Positions 56,740-64,000 of a stretch of 64,000 nucleotides of DNA are shown here, one piece after another (position 1 is the stretch's first letter; the number at the start of each line of letters is the position of its first letter). Origin of the DNA: Eubacteriales bacterium (lineage in GTDB: Bacteria > Bacillota > Clostridia > Lachnospirales > Lachnospiraceae). The translations under genes and the position numbers were made by a program. The stretch spans positions 1 through 64,000 of the forward strand of contig JAUNOY010000013.1 in the NCBI GenBank assembly GCA_030536995.1. Reading direction: 5' to 3'. Under the pieces are notes generated by a model. That model ran no database searches. It was not told the DNA's origin and saw only the letters and a list, made by a program, of their open reading frames with translations.

Positions 56740-59621
56740 AACAGTTTATAAAAAAAATACGAATAAAACGTACCACTGTACTGGCGCTGGTTTTTCTTTT
56801 TTTATCCTCTGTTCTCGTAAGGCAGCTTTTTGACCTGCAGATTATTCAGGGACAGGATTATATCAGCAAATTCCAGACAAGGACGACGAAGAAACGTGTC
56901 CTGAAAAGTACGCGTGGAAATATTTATGACAGGAACGGTGAGGAGCTGGCTACGAATGTATTGTCATATGCCCTTACTTTCGAAGATAACGGGACTTATG
57001 CAAGTGCCAGAGAACGTAATCTTTCTCTTAACGGTACTGCTTATCAGGTTATGAAAATTCTTGAGAAGAACGGGGATTCTATTTCCAGGGATTCTTTTCA
57101 TATTTTTGTAGATGAGGAAGGGAATTTTGCGTTCGATGTGGACGAGGGTTTTACTCTGAATCGATTCCGAGCAGATATTTATGGACATCCTTTGATTGAG
57201 GAGATGACAAAGGAAGAAAAAACATCAACTGCTGCGCAGATGATGGATCATTTAAAAGGTGAAAAAGGATTTTCTATTGTTCTTGACGGGGAGGATGCAT
57301 ACAGTGAGGAGGAACTGACTGCCCATAATCTGCCGGCTTCTTTTACTCCGCAGGAGATTCTGGATCTTGCCATTATCCGCTATGAGCTGAATACAAACAG
57401 TTTTAAAAAATATATGCGTGTCACAATTGCTTCAAATGTCAGTGAAGAGTCTGTGGCGGCAATTGAAGAGAATAAGACTGCACTGCAGGGAATCGATGTT
57501 GTGGAGGATTCTATCCGCAAATATGTGGAGGATGAGAGTATGGGGCCGATTCTTGGATACACGGGAAAGGCTTCTTCAGAAGAGCTTGAGGAATTAAGGG
57601 AGCAAAATCCGAATTACTCTAATGATGCCGTCATCGGTAAGGCAGGAATCGAGCAGTATATGGAGCTTACTCTTCAGGGAACAGACGGTGAGGAAACCGT
57701 ATCTGTTGATAATCTGGGAAAAGTTCTTAAGATTGATGAGAATACAAGACTCAGCCCCGTTGCAGGGAATGATGTATATCTGACTCTTGATAAAGAATGG
57801 CAGTCGGCTATTTATCAGATTCTAAAGCAGCGTGTGGCAGGTATTCTTCTTTCCAAGCTGGATGCTACAAAGACGTTTGATTATGACAGTGTCACCGATG
57901 CATCTCAGATTCGAATTCCGATTTATGATGTTTACAATGCACTTGTTGAAAACAGTGTCATTGACATCTCAAAATTTGAGGAAGAGGATGCCTCTCAGAC
58001 AGAAAAAAATCTGTACGACAAATTTCAGCAAAAGCAGCAGCAGGTTTTTGATACAATATCAAATAGGCTTACAGGAGACAATTCTCCTGCTCTTAAAGAT
58101 GAGGATCCGCAGATACAGGAATATATGACGTATATCTGCGACAATCTGCTTCGGGATACCCTGAAAATCATCTCTAAGGATGCTATTGATAAGTCTGATT
58201 CTACTTATAAGGCATGGACAAAGGATCAGAGCATTAGCCTTAAAGAATATCTTACCTATGCGGCAGGACAAAACTGGATTGATATTTCCAAAATTTCTTC
58301 AGAAGGAGACTATCTGGATTCTTCAGAAATCTATCAGGTACTTACCGCTTATATCACGGATTATCTGAAGACAGACAATACGTTTTCAAAAATCCTTTAT
58401 AAGTATATGCTTCATGAGGATACGATATCAGGTCAGGAGCTTTGTCTTGTTCTTTATGAACAGGGAATTCTTTCCAAAGAGGACGATACTTATGAAGCAC
58501 TTGCATCCGGAGCTATGGGAGCGTATGATTTCATGATAAATAAAATCTGGTCATTGGAAATAGAGCCTGCACAGCTTGCACTGATGCCGTGTTCTGCTTC
58601 TGCAGTAGTTACAGATGTTCACACAGGAGAAGTACTTGCCTGTGTTTCCTATCCCGGTTATGACAACAATCGTCTGACCAATGATATGGACACTGCATAT
58701 TATGCAAAACTGGCCATGGATTTATCAAGTCCTTTCTTTAACAAGGCAACTCAGCAGAAAACAGCGCCGGGCTCCACACTGAAAATTCTTTCCACGATTG
58801 CCGGTATGATGGAAGGCGTGATAGATGACAGTACCTACATTGACTGTACAGGCGCCTTTGATCTGGTACAGCCTCCGGTCAATTGCTGGAACCGCCAGGG
58901 ACACGGTGGTCTTGATATCCGTGGTGCAATTGAAGAATCCTGTAACTATTTTTTTAATATGATAGGATTTCAGTTGGGAAAACAGGGAGAAAAATTTTCA
59001 GAGACTCAGAGTCTTGGAAAACTGGAACAATATGCAGAGATGATAGGTCTGACAAGTAAGACGGGAATTGAAATTTCTGAGGCAACACCGCAGATTTCTG
59101 ATTTTGATGCTGTCCGCTCCTATATGGGACAGGGAACTCACGGTTTTACAACCAGTCAGATTGCACGATATGCCACAACGATTGCCAACAGCGGTACTGT
59201 GTATGACCTGACTCTTTTAGACCGAATTACAAATCCTCAGGGGGATATTCTTAAGGAATACAGTCCTAAGGTTGAGAATACTCTGGATTTGCCGCAGAAT
59301 ATCTGGGATGACATCCATGACGGTATGTACCGTGTTGTGCAGACTCACAGCCAGTTCAATGGACTTGGTATGGAGGTTGCCGGAAAAACGGGTACAGCGG
59401 AGGTGGATCTGCGACATCCGAACCACGGTCTTTTCATCGGCTATGCGCCGGCTTCCGAGCCGAAATATGCACTGGCTGTTCGAATTGCCAACGGATATTC
59501 TTCCGGTAATGCATGTCTGGCAGCTAATGATATTTTTAAATACATGTTTGAATTGGCAGATGAAGAGTCTATCCTTACAGGCGTTGCGTCCAGTGACAGC
59601 AGCGATGTTTCGAATGACTAA
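56724..59621 (+). CDS. mrdA: Penicillin-binding protein 2, elongasome transpeptidase
   Basis: 965 residues, starting at a TTG (56724) inside mreD. It has one membrane span (about 15-32), the pedestal domain (RGNIYDRNGEELATN), and a transpeptidase domain with SxxK near S684 (APGSTLKI), SCN (ESCNYFF) and KTG near K888. Between pedestal and active site lies an extra region of about 240 residues (roughly 370-610), rich in charged helices and absent from E. coli PBP2 (633 residues). It cross-links peptidoglycan during elongation with RodA. Long class B enzymes of this kind occur in Clostridia. Confidence 0.93.
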   Translation: MGTKIKQFIKKIRIKRTTVLALVFLFLSSVLVRQLFDLQIIQGQDYISKFQTRTTKKRVLKSTRGNIYDRNGEELATNVLSYALTFEDNGTYASARERNLSLNGTAYQVMKILEKNGDSISRDSFHIFVDEEGNFAFDVDEGFTLNRFRADIYGHPLIEEMTKEEKTSTAAQMMDHLKGEKGFSIVLDGEDAYSEEELTAHNLPASFTPQEILDLAIIRYELNTNSFKKYMRVTIASNVSEESVAAIEENKTALQGIDVVEDSIRKYVEDESMGPILGYTGKASSEELEELREQNPNYSNDAVIGKAGIEQYMELTLQGTDGEETVSVDNLGKVLKIDENTRLSPVAGNDVYLTLDKEWQSAIYQILKQRVAGILLSKLDATKTFDYDSVTDASQIRIPIYDVYNALVENSVIDISKFEEEDASQTEKNLYDKFQQKQQQVFDTISNRLTGDNSPALKDEDPQIQEYMTYICDNLLRDTLKIISKDAIDKSDSTYKAWTKDQSISLKEYLTYAAGQNWIDISKISSEGDYLDSSEIYQVLTAYITDYLKTDNTFSKILYKYMLHEDTISGQELCLVLYEQGILSKEDDTYEALASGAMGAYDFMINKIWSLEIEPAQLALMPCSASAVVTDVHTGEVLACVSYPGYDNNRLTNDMDTAYYAKLAMDLSSPFFNKATQQKTAPGSTLKILSTIAGMMEGVIDDSTYIDCTGAFDLVQPPVNCWNRQGHGGLDIRGAIEESCNYFFNMIGFQLGKQGEKFSETQSLGKLEQYAEMIGLTSKTGIEISEATPQISDFDAVRSYMGQGTHGFTTSQIARYATTIANSGTVYDLTLLDRITNPQGDILKEYSPKVENTLDLPQNIWDDIHDGMYRVVQTHSQFNGLGMEVAGKTGTAEVDLRHPNHGLFIGYAPASEPKYALAVRIANGYSSGNACLAANDIFKYMFELADEESILTGVASSDSSDVSND

Positions 59622-59704
59622 GGCATGTCAGGAACATGCCTAAAGCTACAGCAGGGAGAATACCAGAAGTCTGGAAGTCATTTTTAGGAGGAAACAAAGA
59701 AACT

Positions 59705-60493
59705 ATGAGTGAAGTCATTGTGATCACATCCGGAAAAGGCGGTGTGGGAAAAACAACAACTGTTGCAAACATCGGAACAGGACTTTCCATGCTGGGCAAA
59801 AAAGTCGTACTCGTGGATACGGATATAGGACTTCGAAACCTGGATGTAGTTCTGGGACTTGAGAACAGAATTGTGTATAATCTTGTGGATGTGGTAAATG
59901 GAAGCTGTCGTCTTCGTCAGGCGATGATCAGAGATAAACGCCATCCTAATCTTTATCTTCTTCCGTCTGCACAGACAAAGGATAAAACGGCAGTTTCTCC
60001 GGAACAGATGATCAAACTTACCGATGATCTGAGAGAAGAGTTTGATTACGTTCTTCTCGATTGTCCTGCCGGAATTGAGCAGGGCTTTAAGAATGCAATA
60101 GCAGGGGCAAATAAGGCTCTTGTGGTGACAACGCCGGAGGTATCTGCCATCCGCGATGCAGATCGTATTATCGGTCTTCTGGAAGCCAATGAAATTCGTG
60201 ATATACACCTGATCATTAATCGCCTGCGTCCTGAAATGATTGCAAGAGGAGATATGATGTCAGTGGACGATGTGATTGAGATACTGGCAGTGGATCTGAT
60301 CGGAACGCTTCTTGATGACGAACAGATTGTGATAGCGGCTAATCAGGGTGATCCTCTATCAGGGAAAAATTCCCAGGCTGAGGAAGAATATAAAAATATT
60401 TGCCGTCGTCTTATGGGCGAAAAGATTCCCTTTGTAAGTATAAGACAGAAAAAAGGGTTTTTGCGCAGACTCGGTAATATATTTAAAAACTAA
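59705..60493 (+). CDS. minD: Septum site-determining ATPase MinD
   Basis: 262 residues from ATG 59705 (MSEVIVITSGKGGVGKTT); a longer frame to 59636 is non-conserved. The deviant Walker A GKGGVGKTT is at residues 10-18, with DTDIGLRNLDVVLG and DCPAGIEQGF. The C-terminus KKGFLRRLGNIFKN is the amphipathic membrane-targeting helix. It drives Min oscillation or polar location with MinE. minC, which normally precedes it, is absent in the 83 nt before it. Confidence 0.95.
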   Translation: MSEVIVITSGKGGVGKTTTVANIGTGLSMLGKKVVLVDTDIGLRNLDVVLGLENRIVYNLVDVVNGSCRLRQAMIRDKRHPNLYLLPSAQTKDKTAVSPEQMIKLTDDLREEFDYVLLDCPAGIEQGFKNAIAGANKALVVTTPEVSAIRDADRIIGLLEANEIRDIHLIINRLRPEMIARGDMMSVDDVIEILAVDLIGTLLDDEQIVIAANQGDPLSGKNSQAEEEYKNICRRLMGEKIPFVSIRQKKGFLRRLGNIFKN

Positions 60494-60518
60494 GTGTTAT
60501 CATAAGGAGGGAATCGGA

Positions 60519-60761
60519 ATGAAAACCTTTTTCCGTGATAAGAACCGTTCAGCAGGATATGCAAGGGACAGAATGAAGCTCCTCCTCATATCCGAACGGA
60601 TTGACTGCTCTCCGCAAATGATAAAACAGTTAAGAAACGACATGATACATACCGCAAAAAAATACCTTACCATTGAGGAAGACAAGGTGATGCTAGAGGT
60701 GACGCAGGAGCCGTCTGTGGTACATGCTTACATCCCTGTCCGAAATAAAAAGGAACGATAG
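60519..60761 (+). CDS. minE: Cell division topological specificity factor MinE
   Basis: 80 residues, standard MinE size. The contact region for MinD is AGYARDRMKLLLISERIDCSPQ, quoted in short as RDRMKLLLISER (residues about 18-29), followed by the MinE dimer domain with EEDKVMLEVTQEPSVVHAYIPV, short form VMLEVTQEP. It stimulates MinD ATPase. It follows minD by 25 nt with AAGGAGGG upstream. Confidence 0.93.
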   Translation: MKTFFRDKNRSAGYARDRMKLLLISERIDCSPQMIKQLRNDMIHTAKKYLTIEEDKVMLEVTQEPSVVHAYIPVRNKKER

Positions 60762-60765
60762 ACTT

Positions 60766-61926
60766 ATGATAAAGCAGTACAAATTACGATTTTATAATTT
60801 CAGGCTGGTGCTGTTTCTGCTGGCGATCAGTATGATTGGAGTTACCCTTGTAGGAGCAGCAGCGCCGGATTTAAAGAACAAGCAGTTTGTCGGAGTGATT
60901 CTGGGGCTGATTGTTATGACAGTTCTTTCGCTTATGGATTATTCCTGGATTATGAATTTCCAGTGGATTATGTATGTTGGAAATATTATCATGCTTCTTG
61001 GCGTTCGTCTTCTGGGAGACAGCGCCAACGGAGCTGCCCGCTGGATTTCCATCGGCGGCTTCCGTTTTCAGCCAACAGAGCTGTCAAAAATTATTATCAT
61101 CCTCTTTTTTGCAAAATTTTTTATGGACCATGAGGAAGACTTAAATACACCTAAGACGATTTTAAAAGCAGCAGTGCTTCTCGCAGTGCCGCTGTTTCTT
61201 ATTCTGGAACAGCCGGATCTCAAAAATACGATTACTGTTACTATTATTTTCTGTATTCTTATTTACATTGCAGGATTAAACTACAAGATTATCGGCGGAG
61301 TAATCCTTATTGCAGTACCACTGTTGATTATCTTTTTGTCCATAGTAGTACAGCCGGACCAGAAGCTTCTGAAAGATTACCAGAGGAACCGTATCATGTC
61401 CTTTCTCTATCCTGAGAACGAGGAATACAGCGATGATATTGAACAGCAGAACAACTCCAAGACAGCCATAGCTTCAGGCGAGCTTGTCGGCAAAAAGTTA
61501 AGCGGCAATATAGAAACTGCGTCTGTAAATAAAGGTAACTTTGTAGCCGAAAACCAGACGGACTTTATCTTTGCAGTGGCAGGAGAGGAGTACGGATTTC
61601 TGGGATGCTGTACGATTGTCATCTTGCATCTTCTGATATCTATAGAGTGTATTCGTATGAGCCTTCGGGCAAAGGATTTGTCCGGGAAAATTCTCTGCTG
61701 TGGAATAGGAAGTCTTGTGGCATTCCAGAGTTTCCTTAATATCTGTGTTGCCACCGGAATTGCGCCTAACACAGGAACACCGCTTCCTTTTGTAAGTTAT
61801 GGTCTTACCTCTCTGGTCAGCCTGTATATCGGTATGGGATTTGTATTGAATGTAGGACTTCAGAGCAGCGCTTATAATAAAGAACTTAAGAAAAAAGAAA
61901 TTGATAAGAAAGAGGAATACTTATGA
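60766..61926 (+). CDS. rodA: Rod shape-determining SEDS protein RodA
   Basis: 386 residues from ATG 60766, 4 nt after the minE stop; a longer frame overlaps minE. Ten membrane spans, with the SEDS motifs GFRFQPTELSKI, the glycosyltransferase Asp region ENQTDFIFAVAGEEYGF, and the C-terminal GLTSLVSLYIGMGF. It polymerises lipid II with PBP2. RodA, not FtsW, is the call because of the mre-mrd context. It overlaps the next gene by 4 nt. Confidence 0.93.
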   Translation: MIKQYKLRFYNFRLVLFLLAISMIGVTLVGAAAPDLKNKQFVGVILGLIVMTVLSLMDYSWIMNFQWIMYVGNIIMLLGVRLLGDSANGAARWISIGGFRFQPTELSKIIIILFFAKFFMDHEEDLNTPKTILKAAVLLAVPLFLILEQPDLKNTITVTIIFCILIYIAGLNYKIIGGVILIAVPLLIIFLSIVVQPDQKLLKDYQRNRIMSFLYPENEEYSDDIEQQNNSKTAIASGELVGKKLSGNIETASVNKGNFVAENQTDFIFAVAGEEYGFLGCCTIVILHLLISIECIRMSLRAKDLSGKILCCGIGSLVAFQSFLNICVATGIAPNTGTPLPFVSYGLTSLVSLYIGMGFVLNVGLQSSAYNKELKKKEIDKKEEYL

Positions 61927-63005
61927 CATCATCAAAAAAGAATCCTGTCGGAAACATACCGGAACCATCGAGGGCAGCTATCCGCAGAGAAATCAGAAGA
62001 CGCAGACAGCGTAGAAAAAAGATTATTGCGTCTGTTATTTTGGCGGTTCTTGTGGTTGTTTTTGGAGCAGGAGCAGGTTTTCTTGTGTTTACTATGAAGG
62101 GAGGTACCTTCTCGAAGCCTCTTCAGCCCTATGATTCATCTGTAGAATTTGACAATGTACTTGCTTCCAGAGAAAAGCAGAAAGCGAAAGGCTTTGCTGC
62201 AGACTTATGTATTGCAAAAGGTGATGAAACACTGGACAATGTTTCTCTGGAATCAGGACAGTCAGGCATTCTGTTTGATCTTAGTAATAAAAAAGTACTC
62301 TATGCAAATGGGGCGTATAACAGGATTTATCCTGCAAGTATCACAAAGATTATGACAGCTATGCTTGCTTTCAAAAACGGCAATATGGATGAGACAGTGA
62401 CTATTTCCGAGGAAAATGTCACATTGGAAGAGGGATCTCAGGTATGTGGTTTTCGTCCGGGAGACAGAGTTACCTTAAATCAGCTTGTACACTGCCTTCT
62501 TGTTTATTCCGGCAATGATGCAGCTTCTGCAATTGCTGAATATATCGGTGGAAGCACTTCCGATTTTGTTGAAATGATGAACAGCTATGCAGCGCAGCTT
62601 GGCTGTACAGGCACGCATTTTACAAATCCTCACGGACTTCAGGATGAAAACCATTATACAACACCTTACGATATTTATCTTATGCTTAATGAGGCTTTGA
62701 AATATCCTCAGTTTACAGAGATTACACAGATGCCGTCCTATACGGTCACTTATACGAATACAGACGGATATGAGGTAAGCACAACTCTGGAGGCGACGGA
62801 TCATTATCTTACCGGAGAAGCAACTGCGCCTAAAGATGTCACAATTCTTGGCGGAAAGACAGGTACTACAAGTGCTGCCGGAAACTGTCTGGCTATTTTG
62901 ACACAGAACGCTTATGGTAAACCTTTCGTTTCTATTGTAACGGGAGCAGCAACGAAAGAACTTTTATATCAGGAAATGAATTCCCTTTTGCAAAATATTA
63001 ACTGA
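61923..63005 (+). CDS. dacA: D-alanyl-D-alanine carboxypeptidase (PBP5/DacA type)
   Basis: 360 residues. A very basic cytosolic N-terminus (RREIRRRRQRRKK) precedes a membrane anchor (about 34-57), so the protein is anchored at the N-terminus. The S11 peptidase has S139-x2-K142 (YPASITKIM), S196-G-N, and KTG near residue 305 (GGKTGTTSAAG). The C-terminal amphipathic domain of E. coli PBP5 is absent. It trims the last D-Ala from stem peptides. It is last among the wall genes of the operon. Confidence 0.93.
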   Translation: MTSSKKNPVGNIPEPSRAAIRREIRRRRQRRKKIIASVILAVLVVVFGAGAGFLVFTMKGGTFSKPLQPYDSSVEFDNVLASREKQKAKGFAADLCIAKGDETLDNVSLESGQSGILFDLSNKKVLYANGAYNRIYPASITKIMTAMLAFKNGNMDETVTISEENVTLEEGSQVCGFRPGDRVTLNQLVHCLLVYSGNDAASAIAEYIGGSTSDFVEMMNSYAAQLGCTGTHFTNPHGLQDENHYTTPYDIYLMLNEALKYPQFTEITQMPSYTVTYTNTDGYEVSTTLEATDHYLTGEATAPKDVTILGGKTGTTSAAGNCLAILTQNAYGKPFVSIVTGAATKELLYQEMNSLLQNIN

Positions 63006-63030
63006 TAATGAAAAGATAGGAGAATATTAG

Positions 63031-63501
63031 ATGGATTATAAAAAACAGGAAGAACAAATTGAAGAAATTATTTCTTATTATCAAAAACAACCTCAGGAAC
63101 AGGAGAATTACCGTGCCATGCTTGAGGAACTTCAGGGTGTACTGGGATTTTTGCCCCAGTCTGTTCTGGAGAGGGCTGCCAGAGCTCTGGAAATAAAAGT
63201 GACAGTTTTAAATTGTCTGGTAAAGTTTTCTTCAGCTCTCAAGCTTGCGCCCTATCAGCATAAAATTGTTGCATGTACAGGAGAAAGATGCGGAAGAAAA
63301 GACAGTCCCTCTCTTTTACAGTTATTAAAAGATGAACTTAAGACAGATAAGGACGGGTTATCTTATGATAAAAAAATCCTTCTTGTTACACAGAATTGTT
63401 TGAAAAATTGCAAAACATCTCCGAATCTTATGATAGACGGAGAAATCTGTCCCCATATGACAAAAGAACGTCTTATGGGGATTTTAAATAATTTAAAATA
63501 A
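63031..63501 (+). CDS. Stand-alone NuoE-like 2Fe-2S subunit (thioredoxin-like ferredoxin)
   Basis: 156 residues. The helical N-terminus (LEELQGVLGFLPQSVLERAA) and thioredoxin-like 2Fe-2S domain with C-x4-C (CTGERC) and C-x3-C (CLKNC) match NuoE/HoxE/HydC electron-entry subunits. Partner genes (NuoF-like flavoprotein, hydrogenase) are not in the window, so it may be free-standing. It is 26 nt after dacA and probably on the same transcript, an odd place for a redox protein. Confidence 0.85.
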   Translation: MDYKKQEEQIEEIISYYQKQPQEQENYRAMLEELQGVLGFLPQSVLERAARALEIKVTVLNCLVKFSSALKLAPYQHKIVACTGERCGRKDSPSLLQLLKDELKTDKDGLSYDKKILLVTQNCLKNCKTSPNLMIDGEICPHMTKERLMGILNNLK

Positions 63502-63572
63502 CAAAGGAAAAGGGGTTATTATAGGTGTTTTAATAGTCTATGCAAAATCATACAAAAAGTTTAAATTTTCAC

Positions 63573-63601
63573 TTGTATTTTTTGATAAAATGCACTATAA
63601 T
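63573..63601 (+). promoter_or_regulatory. Promoter of the P-loop gene at the right edge
   Basis: TTGTAT (63573-63578) and TATAAT (63596-63601) with a 17-nt spacer, in an AT-rich 166-nt intergenic region that holds no other recognised element. Confidence 0.68.
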
Positions 63602-63667
63602 AATAAGCACATTAATTAATGTTTTTAGTAAATATTAATATTATATGTGTCTAAGGAGGAAAACAGG

Positions 63668-64000
63668 ATGGTTGAACTGATTGTAGGAAAGAAAGGTAAA
63701 GGCAAAACAAAAGTACTGTTAGACAGAGTAAACGGAGCGATTAAAGACGCAAATGGTAATATTGTTTATCTCGACAAGAGCACGAAACATATGTATGAGC
63801 TGAACAACAAAGTACGTCTCATTGATATCTCCGGATTCCCTCTTCAAAATGCAGATGAGTTTGTAGGATTTATCTGTGGTGTTCTTTCTCAGGACCACGA
63901 CTTAGAGCAGATTTATCTTGACAGCTTCCTTAAAATTGCGAAGCTGGAGAACGAAGACGTAACAGCTACTATTGAACAGCTTGAAGCAATAGGAACACAG
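63668..64000 (+). CDS. P-loop protein, often annotated as twitching motility protein PilT (partial)
   Basis: The first 111 codons are present, with no stop before the window edge. ATG 63668 follows AAGGAGG. Near the N-terminus is a Walker A, GKKGKGKT (residues 7-14). The rest is not diagnostic. In Lachnospiraceae similar short ORFs are labelled PilT, but the sequence shows no type IV pilus ATPase domain, so that name should not be relied on. The cut end prevents a better call. Confidence 0.7.
   Translation, partial: MVELIVGKKGKGKTKVLLDRVNGAIKDANGNIVYLDKSTKHMYELNNKVRLIDISGFPLQNADEFVGFICGVLSQDHDLEQIYLDSFLKIAKLENEDVTATIEQLEAIGTQ

Noticed and set aside
59622-59640. Terminator after mrdA
   Set aside because: A 7-bp hairpin (GGCATGT with ACATGCC) is present, but there is no T run and minD follows at once, so readthrough is expected.
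63668-64000. Type IV pilus retraction ATPase PilT
   Set aside because: The only shared feature is a P-loop; the visible 111 residues lack PilT domain motifs, so only a P-loop protein is claimed.

Overview
The window reads as the chromosome of an anaerobic, spore-forming, low-GC Firmicute of the family Lachnospiraceae, most like an acetogenic Blautia-type gut bacterium. The grounds are the folate-branch genes of the Wood-Ljungdahl pathway at the left edge (end of fhs, then fchA and folD), an NfnAB electron-bifurcating transhydrogenase, sporulation genes yqfC and yqfD, EFR1 and DUF6077 proteins, and a full Gram-positive rod-shape operon. Genus is an inference; no rRNA is present.

Layout. 1-1750: fhs-fchA-folD, closed by a terminator. 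1800-4950: autoregulated GntR/YtrA-type regulator with an ABC-2 transporter, then a DUF362 protein. 4950-5550 (minus): cytidylate-kinase-like protein. 5700-11160: three-subunit molybdenum hydroxylase (FAD, 2Fe-2S, molybdopterin subunits) coupled to a DUF6077-like membrane protein that is cut by one in-frame stop. 11260-13180: lysine riboswitch and terminator controlling an NhaC-family transporter. 13350-14460: tRNA-Arg(CCG) followed without a terminator by a TTG-started SH3 protein. 14500-20340: polysaccharide deacetylase (minus), a possibly leaderless rluF overlapping ligA by 194 nt, metA and a ClpP-like tepA. 20370-22860: nfnA-nfnB. 23000-30700: uppP, ftsK, a zinc-ribbon/chitobiase-domain protein, a Dabb protein, rlmH, a DUF2284 protein, yqfC and yqfD. 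30800-35800: accessory block splitting yqfD from phoH (small 2Fe-2S ferredoxin, blaR1-blaI, tetR, yitT, EFR1 ferredoxin, Rpn-nuclease remnant). 35900-40320: phoH, ybeY, DUF3048, proB, DUF896 and 5-formyl-THF cyclo-ligase. 40420-43500: surface protein with a sorting-like tail and an M14-like protein without metal ligands. 43650-53400: mutS-mutL-miaA-ynbB and two flavoproteins. 53550-63500: radC, divergent mreB, mreC, mreD, mrdA, minD, minE (no minC), rodA, dacA and a lone NuoE-like protein. The right edge cuts a P-loop protein.

How the genes fit together. FchA and FolD act in sequence on formyl/methenyl/methylene-tetrahydrofolate. FolD has lost two cyclohydrolase active-site residues, so FchA probably carries that step alone. 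NfnAB balances NADH, NADPH and ferredoxin for such a metabolism, and the 5-formyl-THF cyclo-ligase rescues folate. The mre/mrd/min/rod block is one long cell-elongation and division operon. Several genes (tepA, yqfC, yitT) have an intrinsic-terminator-like hairpin directly before the start codon. No CRISPR array, insertion sequence, rRNA or prophage was seen. The best candidates for something undescribed are the metal-ligand-less M14 protein, the single-function FolD, the leaderless rluF, and the hairpin-gated starts.
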